From the NCBI GenBank assembly GCA_033239525.1, contig BSYO01000035.1:8305627-8369626 (forward strand): DNA of 64,000 nucleotides, read 5' to 3'. This DNA comes from Nepenthes gracilis (taxonomy: Eukaryota > Streptophyta > Magnoliopsida > Caryophyllales > Nepenthaceae). Shown here piece after piece: positions 55,956 to 64,000 of this stretch; the first letter of the stretch is position 1; each line of letters begins with the position of its first letter. A model generated the notes under the pieces. That model was not told the DNA's origin. It made no database searches and saw only the letters and a list, made by a program, of their open reading frames with translations. The translations under genes were made by a program, and so were the position numbers.

Positions 55956-56948
55956 TGTTAGGCATACTTTTAGTTGGTATATTCTGTGACAGTGTCGAAT
56001 TGTTTACTTGGAATTTTGGCGATGCTTTCAGTAACTGTGACAATTTATCGGCCTGAAAAATTTTTATCTATTTCATGTCCGAAAATCGTCATCATCAAAT
56101 TTCAGTGTTCTCACTGTTTCTCACCGTCCCGGAAAGGGCACCCGCTGGGCACCGGAGGCGTAAGCCAAGCGCGCCTCCTATGCCATGAGCTCGATGAGCG
56201 CCCGAAGCGAACTCGAGCACCCTTTTGCGAATCGCGCGCGTGAGCGGCGTGGGGTCATTGGCCCCGAGCCCTAGCCAGCGCTTGAGCGACGCAGGCCTCC
56301 ATGTGTGTAACGGCCACTTTTTAATTTAAAATTTTGGCGACTTCTATATATTGTGGCCTTGTATCTTGAACCCTAGGAAGCTTCGCTGACTTTTGAGAAG
56401 CCTTCTCACTTGAATATCCATTTGTTTTGTACTCCATTTTCAAGAACACTTTTCTTCAATAATCGTGCCCCATTGACGAAGTGTTCTCCTCTCATCTTGC
56501 TTTCTCTTATCTCGTTGGTTAACCTTCGTAGTGACGTTGGTGGCATAAACATTGGGATCCAGTGATTTCGGCAATTCAAGTGGCACTAGGGGGAAGATTG
56601 ATGTGAAAATCGGAAGGTGTCCGGTTTTGTTATCATTGGCAAATCTAAGAAATTCTTTGGTAAGTATCACAAGATAGGAGTAAATCGGCTAAGTTAGCAC
56701 GTCATTACCACCCGATCTGTAAGTTGATTTTCATAGTACATTTCTTCCCTACCCGTTGAAGTTCGAATGGTTTTTCTCGATTACCGTAGGTATCGAGTTT
56801 TCCCTTCGTCACCAAAAAGCTTGTCTTTTTAGTATTGTTGTTACTTTATTTTTATACTTTTATCCCTCATATTATCTTGATACGAATATTCTTTACGTGT
56901 ATTGAGTATTTAATTTTGTACTTCTTCCGCAAATTTATTGTGGTTTCA
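55956..56948 (+). repeat. 5' LTR of the Sirevirus-like element
   Basis: Starts TGTTAGGCATACTTTTAGTT and ends ..GTGGTTTCA just before the PBS. It holds a CG-rich core (56120-56290, with GGGCACCCGCTGGGCACCGG and CGCGCGCGTGAGCGGCG), a TATATA (56345), CCTAGGAAGC and a T-rich end. A full-length counterpart lies at 59284. Confidence 0.88.
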
Positions 56949-56962
56949 ATTGGTATTAGAGG
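56949..56962 (+). promoter_or_regulatory. Primer binding site of the Sirevirus-like element
   Basis: ATTGGTATTAGAGG directly after the 5' LTR. It differs from the usual TGGTATCAGAG by C to T, in line with old CG/CNN decay. Confidence 0.7.
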
Positions 56963-56984
56963 CTTACCCGGATCCGCGACCCCC

Positions 56985-58114
56985 GATCTAGATGTATATG
57001 AGTAGATCGCTTTCCGTACATCCCTTCTTTGATGAGAGCAACTATACCTATTGAAAAGTTCGAATGAGAGCCTTCCTCAAATCTATGGATGAGCGCGTGT
57101 GGGCTAGCACCCAAATTTGGTGGACTCCACCCAAAAGTGGTGATGAACCTAAATGTTCTGTCTTTGTGGTCAAAAGAAGAATTTGATGCGTGCAATTGGA
57201 ACAGTAAGGAATGATATGCTATTTTTATGATCGTATCTCCCGAAGAATTCAAACGCATATCTATGTGTAAGACTCCAAAAGACACGTGAAAAATACTTGA
57301 AATAACCGATGAAAGTACTAAATTGGTTAAAATTTTAAAATTGTAAATAATAACCACTCGATTTGAAGAAATCCGTATGAAAGATGAGGAAACCTTCGAT
57401 GAATTATATGCTCAATTGAACGATATTGTGAATTCAACGTTTAATTTGGGAGAATGGATTCTTGAAAATAGAATTGTTAGAAAAATTCTTAGATCACTCT
57501 CTGAACGATTTAGACCTAAGGTCACCGCTATCGAAGAAAGTAAAGACCTTGATAAAATGAAGATCGAAGAACTTGTAGAATCCCTCCAAACTTATGAGCA
57601 CACACTTTCACAGTTAAAGAAACAAAAATCAATTGCCCTAAAATCCGTTAGGGAAGAAAGCGATCGTGACTCCGATGACGAGTCAAATAGCGATGATGAT
57701 TTTACTACATTTGTTAAAAATTTAAAAAAATTTTTGAAGAAAAATAAATCTTCATCTGACTTACCAAGTGTGGATTTAAAACGAACTCTAAAATCTGATA
57801 CGAAAGGTCAACGTGAATTTAAAGAATCTAAATCTAAAAGTACTCAAAGTGTTCAATGCCACGAATGTAAAGGTTTTGATCAATATCGTGCCGAATGTTC
57901 AAACCTTAAACGCCATCAAGGTCAAGCCTATAAAACTAATGTGATATTGAGTGATAAAGAAGAAGAAGAGGCTGAAAAATGCTCTAAAGATAGCCATGTC
58001 AAGTATATGGCCTTTATGGCCTCAATGTGTGAAAATGATAATCCCTTAGAGGCAAGTCTTAAGCTATCTGATGACTCCGAGAACGAGTCAGAATCTTATC
58101 TGTATGACCTTTAG
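56985..58114 (+). pseudogene. Sirevirus gag pseudogene
   Basis: The first part (56992-57376) reads as gag only across frames and contains stops, for example at positions where the family has Trp. From 57377 a frame of 245 codons stays open: KDEETFDELYAQLNDIVNST, ERFRPKVTAIEESKDLD and EELVESLQTYEHTLSQLKKQ (UBN2-type gag), an acidic Asp/Ser stretch, then a zinc knuckle CHECKGFDQYRAEC. The knuckle's expected His (CX2CX4HX4C) is Gln, so zinc binding is doubtful. It ends with an acidic Glu/Asp tail. The 5' half is dead. The open 3' half is not translated as a normal gag. Confidence 0.85.
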
Positions 58115-58850
58115 GATGCTTATGACAAATTATTTAAAGAATGCCTTCAAGTTAAGAAAATGAATGTGTCACTCAAGTACAAACTAGCTAAAATGAAAAA
58201 AGAAAAATTAGCTCTAAAATTCGAGTTAGACACAAAGGTTCAAGAAGTTGAGAATTTGAAAAGTTCTTTTACTAAATAAATCGCAACTCTTGAATTTGAT
58301 TTAGAGATTGCTCGAAAGGACTTGAAACAATTTTCAAATGGGCCTAAAAAATTCAACCATATGCTTTGTTTGGGAAAAATAAGAGGAAATAAAACCGGCT
58401 TGGGTTATTTTGAAAATAATTTGAAATCCACTAATAATTCTAAAACTGTATTTGTCCAACCCACGTCCCTCCCTAGACAAAACAATCTGTTGTCTGCTCA
58501 TATTGACAAAGTGTCCAGCAGTTCGCCAAAGAGGGATACTAATATACAAAACTATCAAAATTTAACAAGTATGAAAAAGTTTCGTCTTAATTCCACCAGC
58601 AGGCAAATGTACCCTTTTGATGGATTTACCAAATTTGTTCCAATGTGCCATTGATGTGAAATTATTGGCCATATTCGTCCCCACTGTCCCATATCATTAA
58701 GACAAAATAAGTCGCAACAAAGCTCTCAGATAGAGAATCTTATTTACCACATCCAATATCTAAATGATCAAATGATGAACTTAAACAACGTCATAAAATG
58801 TGAGAAAAAATTATGCATTAAGAAGAGTGAGCTCTATTATCCTTTGGTCA
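58115..58850 (+). pseudogene. Post-gag charged region and second zinc-knuckle remnant, truncated before protease
   Basis: Plus-strand pieces in more than one frame: a Lys/Glu-rich coiled region (58140-58320), SNGPKKFNHMLCLGKIRGNK (58337-58396) and FVPMCH-stop-CEIIGHIRPHCP (58635-58690), a second knuckle broken by a TGA. After CIKKSELY (about 58815-58840) the text jumps to DNA typical of the region after pol (AAAAGGGGGAGCAA). Protease and all of pol are missing. Confidence 0.7.
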
Positions 58851-58854
58851 TCGT

Positions 58855-59283
58855 GACAAAAAGGGGGAGCAAACCTCTACCATAGAAAAATGTCTCACTA
58901 TGTGGTTTGAGGGGGAGATAGGGGGAGGTTATTTTTGATAGGGGGAGTTTTTGTCTTGCCCTTCTTTTATGCTTATGTGTAGTTACCTCCTACTATTGTA
59001 TTTTTGCTATTTCTGCACTAACCATATCTGTCCAAGAATAGCTGTTCTTCCTTGATGCATAGTAGGTGGTGGCTTCTGAAGTTTGGATTTTTGTACTTCA
59101 TTGTACTGTATCAATTGTCTCAAGGCATCTTGTATTTTATTATATTTATGTGTTTCTTTTACTAGGAGTAGATTTTCATGTACACGGGTTCTATCTCGGT
59201 GGTGTCTAATCCTGTGATTCACTTGTATTTTCTTTATACTTTTTTTGTATGTGTCTTGTCACGGAATTGTCAAAGGGGGAGAT
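58855..59283 (+). other. Repeated polypurine tracts and 3' untranslated tail of the Sirevirus-like element
   Basis: At least five purine tracts built on AGGGGGAG occur between 58859 and 59282. The last (CAAAGGGGGAGAT, 59270-59283) abuts the 3' LTR and should be the working primer for plus-strand synthesis. No coding capacity. Confidence 0.8.
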
Positions 59284-60325
59284 TGTTAGGCATATTTTTA
59301 GTTGACATATTCTGTGTCTGTGTCAGGTTGTTTACTTGGACTCTTGTCGGCACTTTCACTAACTGTGAGAACTTATCAACCTCGAAGATTTTCATCTGTT
59401 TCATGTTCGAAGATCGTCATCATCAAATTCCAGTATTTCCGCCATTTCTCACCGTCCCGCATCATGTTTTTCTCTCACCGTCTCGGAAAGGGCGCCCGCT
59501 GGGCACCCGAGGCACAAGTCAGGCATGCCTCCCTTGCCGGGAGCTTCATGAGCGCCCGAAGTGGGCTCGAGTGCCCTTTTGCAAATCAGGCGCTCGAGCC
59601 GCGTGAGGTCATTGGCTCCGAGCCCTAACTAGGGCCCATCGAGTGCTCGACTAGCGCTCGAGCAGCGCTGGCCTCCATATGTCTAACGGTCACTTTTTAA
59701 TTTAAAATTTTGGGGATTTCTATATATTGTGGCCATATATCTTGAACCCTAGGAAGCTCGGCTGACTTTTGAGGAGCCTACTCACTTGAATATCAATTTG
59801 TTCTGTGTGCCATTTTCAAGAACACTTCTCTTCAACAATTGTGAACCATTGACGAAGTGTTCTCCTCTCATCTTTCTTTCTCTTCTCCCATGGGTTAACC
59901 TTCGTAGCGACGTTGGTAGCGTGAACACTGGAACCTAGTGGGTTCGGCAATTCAAGTAGCACATGAGGGAAGATTGACATGAAGACCGGAAGGTGTTGGT
60001 TACATTGTTGCCGTAGGTAAATCCAATGAATTCCTTGGTAGGGATCACAAGACGAGAGTGCGTCAGCTAGGTTAACACGTTATTACCACTCGATCTATAA
60101 GGTGATTTTCATAGTACATTTCTTCCCTGGCCGTGGAAGCTCGGAGGATTTTTATCGATTATCGTGGGAATCGAGTTTTCCTTTCGTCACTAAAAAGTTT
60201 ATCTTTTTAGTATTGTTGTTGCTTTATTTTTATACTCGTATCGCTCGTATCATCTAGACACAAATATTCTTTACGTGTATTGAATATTTAATTTTGTTCT
60301 GCTTCCGCTAATTTATTGTGGGAGT
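59284..60325 (+). repeat. 3' LTR of the Sirevirus-like element
   Basis: Starts TGTTAGGCATATTTTTAGTT and parallels the 5' LTR to ATTTATTGTGG at about 60321. The last few bases no longer match. It contains a small extra duplication (TCTCACCGTCCCGCATCATG before TCTCACCGTCTCGGAAAG, about 59446-59487) absent from the 5' LTR, and an extra CGAGTGCTCGACTAGCGCTC segment near 59640. Confidence 0.85.
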
Positions 60326-60741
60326 CGAAACATTTATTGTAAAATTGAGCGTCCATTTCAACGAGGAATTTCAATTTTAAGGGCTTCATCAGACGAGAGA
60401 CGAGGGCTATTAATCCGATAGATTTCATCTATGTCATTAGTAGCAACATTAAATCCAAGTTTCTTCGAGTCTCATGCCATTCTTAAAAATGCACCAGCCA
60501 TAATTACTCACTTTGGGCAATTTGACGTGTTGTAGAGCCAATAAGGTGCCGACACGTATCACCATCATGATAAGACGCATTTTTTTTTAGATTTTCATCT
60601 CAACGGCATCTTTTCAACTCAAATGTCCCGTCACAAATGCACCCCAAATCATTTATTCCACACTTTTAAAACTGTTCATTTCTTGCATCTCTTTCAAAAT
60701 CCTTTTCCCTCCTTCTTCATCTCTGAAACCCTTCCTTCTCA

Positions 60742-62045
60742 ATGGTTCCCGATGTCAATGATATTTAGTCTACTCTCACCTCCGCCGATGTCGACTACCT
60801 CCAAGCTCGGTGGTAAAGCCTAGAGTTGGTGGTAAAGCCTATTCTCCACCAAAAAGCTACATCACCGTTTATAAGATCCATCTAAAATGTGCTCTCCGTT
60901 TTCCTTTGGCGTCAAAGTTGTATAAAATAATTGTAACTCTCCACATTTTGGTCGCCAGACTGCAACCTAATGCAGTTGGGTATTTAGTTTCTTTGTGCAT
61001 TTTTGCTCATATTCACGGCCTAGTTTTGGACACTAAGGGTGTGAAAGTTATTCTTCGTTTTTGTCATGGTGCTGACTGGATTTCTGTCTCTCAACGGCCT
61101 GATTTTGAGTTAAGTGGGAAAAATCTTGACTCAATGAAGAGATGGAAGGACGAGTTCTTTTATTTGGTAGTTCCCTCTGAATGGAGCTTTCCAACGAATA
61201 GGGTTGAGTCTCTTTATTTTTAATACTGAAATAATGGAATATGAGAAGGAGTCGGCCAAGGCGTTGACAAATCTTCTTAAGGAAAAGCTAGCTCCTTCAA
61301 CAAGAATAAGAAGAACCAATTGCTGCTGGCGGAGTCCCTGGTTCAAGCTAAATGGAAGCCTGTATTGGAGGGGTCAGATGCTTCTCTAACACTATCGGTT
61401 CAGAAAAGGATGTATAAGAGGAGACAAAGGCTTCTTCAAATAAAACAGCCATCAGCCCAAGCGCCTGAGCACAAAAAGGCCTCGGCCGGGTCCTCCTCTG
61501 AAGACGAAACCACTATCGATCAACTAATAAGAAGGAAGAGGTCGTCAATGAGGGTGGACCCCACTTCTACATCCTCCCTGGCCCAAGCCTTTGGGGCTGT
61601 CATATCAGATGAAAGTTGCAAGCCTTCGAAATCTGCTACTGAGGCTTGAGCCGAAGATGTTTTGATCCTTGCTCCAATACTTGCTTCATTTGGGGTGCCG
61701 ACCATTTTGCCACCGCTGTCCGAGAAGGCTCTACCTGACATCCTTGCTAGCTTTGCCAAGGGTTCTTCTTGGATCGGTGAGACTCAGTCTAGGAAGGTTG
61801 AGGAGGTGTCTCTAATTGAGTTCCCGGTGGCCAACATCCTTGAGGTAGTTACTTTGGAGCTTCATGCTGATATTGTCAAGGTACCTTCTTCCAAGCCCCC
61901 AGCGTTTGAGGTCAGAGTCAAAGACAAGCCCAAGGGAAGAGTCGTGGCAGCAGACGTGCCTCTCTTGGAGGCCCCCACGTTCGAGGCTGAGCCGAAAGTA
62001 GCTTCAGAAGTAGCAATCGGAACATCTAGCTCCGAGCTCCTAGCA
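60742..62045 (+). pseudogene. 'Putative gypsy type transposon' (Transposase_28-like) ORF, broken
   Basis: Three open pieces lie in one frame: 60810-61223, 61320-61649 and 61662-62129, separated by in-frame stops at 61221 and 61648. The first piece, with LKCALRFPLASKLYKIIVTL, RLQPNAVGYLVSLCIFAHIH and WKDEFFYLVVPSEWSFP, resembles the plant domain annotated as a putative gypsy-type transposon (PF04195). The later pieces are Ala/Ser/Glu-rich and lower complexity (KKASAGSSSEDETT). An ATG at 60742 in another frame (MVPDVN..STLTSADVDYLQ) looks like the original start, so an early frameshift exists too. After about 62045 the match ends in AT-rich DNA. Confidence 0.65.
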
Positions 62046-62214
62046 CTTCATGTCATATTCGGATTTTCATTTGATTTAAATAGAATATATTTATTTATAG
62101 GTAATTTGAATGTGATAAAAAATAATTGAATATTATAAAATTTTAAAGGAAATTGGGTCGGTCAGTTGTCACCCGAGATGCACCAGTTGGATAGTAAGAA
62201 CAAAGAAAAAATAT

Positions 62215-62238
62215 ATGATGATGATGATGATGATGATG

Positions 62239-62307
<69 letters not shown>
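62215..62307 (+). repeat. Compound (GAT)n(AAT)n microsatellite
   Basis: About 8 GAT units followed by about 22 AAT units without interruption. It explains long low-complexity reading frames on both strands (poly-Asn, poly-Ile, poly-Leu, poly-Tyr). Confidence 0.97.
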
Positions 62308-63200
62308 GGAAAATGGGAGAAATAAAGGGAAGGGAGGCGGCGTCGGGCGAAGCGCGGGGAAAGAAAGAAGGAAAGAGAGAGAGAGGGAGTAGAGAAAAGA
62401 GAAGATTTTGTGCGAAGCAATGCAGGAAGGAGAATGAGGAGAAGGAAGGAGAAGAGAGAAGGCGGTGTAGCGTGGGCGATGACACAAGGAGAGAAGAGAT
62501 TGGCGCGGTGGCAACGCATGCAGGGAGGAAAGACAGCTCACCGAGGAAGGACGGCAACCACGAGAGGAGGTAGAGGAGGCGGCGGCTCACAGGTGAGGCA
62601 GCGGCAGTTGCAAGCGAGGTGACGCAATGCGAAGGAGAGAGAAAGCAAGCTATTAGAGAGAGAAAGGGGTGACTGGAGAGAGAAACACACGATTCAGGCA
62701 CTTCGGAGTATCCTTTCTTCCAATTTGCAGAGTATAAGGCTAAGACAAGTATCCTCTAACTCTATTCTTAGTCTGATTTAATTTTTAATGTATTTTGATT
62801 ACTGTTTTGAAATTTTACAAACATACATGTATATACATCCCATTTGTTTCTTATGTACATGCATGTATGTTTTATCGGTTGTTTGGTGGTTTTTACAGAT
62901 ATTTATGATTTCTGAGGGCTTTGTGATTTATGGATACCCGGACAATATAAATATATATTTGTGTATCCGTATGTTGCGAAACTATGAATTAGGCCTTGCA
63001 TCAGTCCATATGCATGCTTGTCGAGGCGAGGTTACTACAGGACCATGGTGGTACAAAACCCTAGTGGGTCGTTTTGTGATCCGAGGCATGAGATTTGTGT
63101 GGTATCGCTCTTGACGAGGACATATGTGATATATGATCTCACTTCCGCCAGTAGGAAGGTAAGTTTTGTTGTAGTAGACCTCCTCCATACATTTTAACAA
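62308..63200. other. Purine-rich then LTR-like sequence, no gene
   Basis: 62310-62690 is purine-rich on the plus strand (GAGA-type, with CG-rich parts such as GGAGGCGGCGTCGGGCGAAG). From 62700 it is AT-rich with CGAGGCGAGGTTACTACAGG, ACAAAACCCTAGTGGGTCG and GTGTGGTATCGCTCTTGACG (63020-63115), resembling the end of a gypsy LTR. No second copy in the window. Confidence 0.4.
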
Positions 63201-64000
63201 GAACCATCATAGAGAATTAATCGAAACTAATATATTCAGATATCCTAATATATAACTAAATTTGAAGTTGAACCCAAAGTTGCAAGTGGTAAAATATAGT
63301 AATCAACCTTAGCTATGGAAGACAGAGAATATAGGTGGCCAATCAAGCTGACTTAAACTGTAGCTGATATGGCTCAAGGATACTGGGAGTATGTGTTGTA
63401 ACACGCTGATATTTTGACTCGGATTATATAGTTATGGATTTAATATAATAATAAATCATATAATGAGAAAAAAGGGGAGGCCTATTGATTTGAAGTTACT
63501 ATGAAAAGGTCAGTCAATAGCATAGCTCTTTCTTTCCCTGGTCTCCTTTCGAAGGAAAGGCCTTCACATTCATAATCCGGTAGGGCCGGGTAGTTTTGTT
63601 TTCCCTAGCTTGACGAATCGCATCCCCACGCAACAACATTGTTTGTGCGCTCATAATCGAAGTGGTCTCGTGCGATCTCATGTGCGGCCATCATTAAGTC
63701 GAGTCTGGGATGATAAGGTCCTGTATCAATTTTCAAAGAAGACACAGAACAGAGCCTTCCACTGCGGTATACTCCTTGGCCTGTAGTTCTATTTGCTTCC
63801 TTTTTTTCTCTTTGGGCTTTTCATTAGTCGGAGCACCACTGGTTCTTGCAAGCACCTCTTGTCTGCGACCTTATTTGCTCTCTCGGTACATTGCATTTTC
63901 AAAATGACTCTTCTTATTATAAAAATAACAAAATTGATTATTATATATGTATATATATATATAATCTAATCAATTTTGTTTATATAATATATATAAAATA
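63201..64000. other. Unassigned; possible protein remnant on the minus strand
   Basis: Minus strand 63550-63720 reads PYHPRLDLMMAAHEIARDHF, then DYERTNNVVAW, with protein-like composition but no family I recognise. The local DNA (63520-63720) is GC-richer than its flanks and could be organellar or TE-derived. The end (63929-63979) is an inverted repeat. Confidence 0.3.
63929..63979. repeat. AT-rich inverted repeat
   Basis: CAAAATTGATTATTATATAT and its near-complement ATATATAATCTAATCAATTTTG face each other around a TA run. Could be the end of a MITE or a hairpin. The window stops before more can be seen. Confidence 0.6.

Larger units (their letters stand above)
55956..60325 (+). mobile_element. 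Sirevirus-like Copia retrotransposon lacking pol (gag-only derivative)
   Basis: Two LTRs of about 1 kb flank only 2.3 kb of internal DNA. It has a tRNA-Met PBS-like TTGGTATTAGAGG (56950-56962), a broken gag, a coiled, charged region and a second zinc-knuckle remnant, then several polypurine tracts of the type AGGGGGAG (58862, 58912, 58922, 58938, 59273). Multiple polypurine tracts and CG-rich LTR cores are described features of Sireviruses. Protease, integrase, RT and RNase H are absent. The gap would fall near 58840. By my count the LTRs differ at 10 of the first 60 bases, so the insertion is old. Confidence 0.85.

Noticed and set aside
55974..56243. Plus-strand 89-codon open frame ending in an Arg-rich tail
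   Set aside because: It lies wholly in the Sirevirus LTR, and the matching 3' LTR frame differs by indels.
62143..62701. Long overlapping open frames on both strands (116-179 codons)
   Set aside because: They run through the GAT/AAT microsatellite and purine-rich DNA and give homopolymer stretches of Asn, Ile, Leu or Tyr. No domain; explained by base composition.
1..64000. CRISPR arrays, tRNA or rRNA genes, bacterial operons
   Set aside because: No regularly spaced repeats, no cloverleaf-like tRNA genes, no rRNA words. The window is plant nuclear DNA.

Overview
The window is nuclear DNA of a flowering plant. It is AT-rich, introns follow GT-AG rules, and the repeats are typical plant ones: Copia/Sirevirus, Ty3/gypsy chromovirus and Athila-like, and L1-type LINE. 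It also carries scraps of plant mitochondrial DNA. I cannot name the species. The very long introns suggest a lineage with TE-expanded introns.

One real gene dominates the window. On the plus strand, from 6509 to 54033, I can join 20 exons that are spliced in frame without a gap. They encode the C-terminal 666 residues of the second-largest subunit of RNA polymerase III (NRPC2/RPC2) and end at a TAA. The N-terminal part of the protein, roughly the first 40 percent by comparison with the family, is not visible; its exons must lie upstream of base 1, so the intron before the first visible exon is at least 6.5 kb. Exons total 2,001 bp, yet they are spread over 47.5 kb. Short introns of 75-203 bp alternate with giant ones of 14.25, 10.55, 6.57 and 4.79 kb.

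The giant introns are graveyards. The 14.25-kb intron (9263-23512) holds a decayed antisense Copia element, a 141-bp tandem duplication, mitochondrial DNA carrying atp1 and atp9 pieces, a solo Sirevirus-type LTR, and, just before the next exon, a tandem duplication that copied the 3' splice site and first third of that exon. The 10.55-kb intron (24138-34690) holds an antisense mosaic of two Ty3/gypsy lineages: a chromovirus pol joined abruptly to an Athila-like RNase H/integrase. The 6.57-kb intron (35242-41813) is almost entirely one antisense Copia element with both LTRs, PBS and PPT. The 4.79-kb intron (46206-50999) holds a sense-strand LINE 3' end with a poly(A) tail.

Downstream of the gene (54034-64000) there is an AT-rich spacer. 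It is followed by a Sirevirus-like LTR retrotransposon (55956 to about 60325) that keeps two LTRs, PBS, a broken gag and repeated polypurine tracts but has lost pol. After that come a broken 'putative gypsy type transposon' ORF (60742-62045), a long GAT/AAT microsatellite and unidentified repeat-like DNA. I found no tRNA, rRNA or CRISPR array and no second intact gene. I found no new biological system. The most unusual points are the exon-boundary duplication, the two-lineage gypsy junction, the gag-only Sirevirus and the intronic mitochondrial insert.
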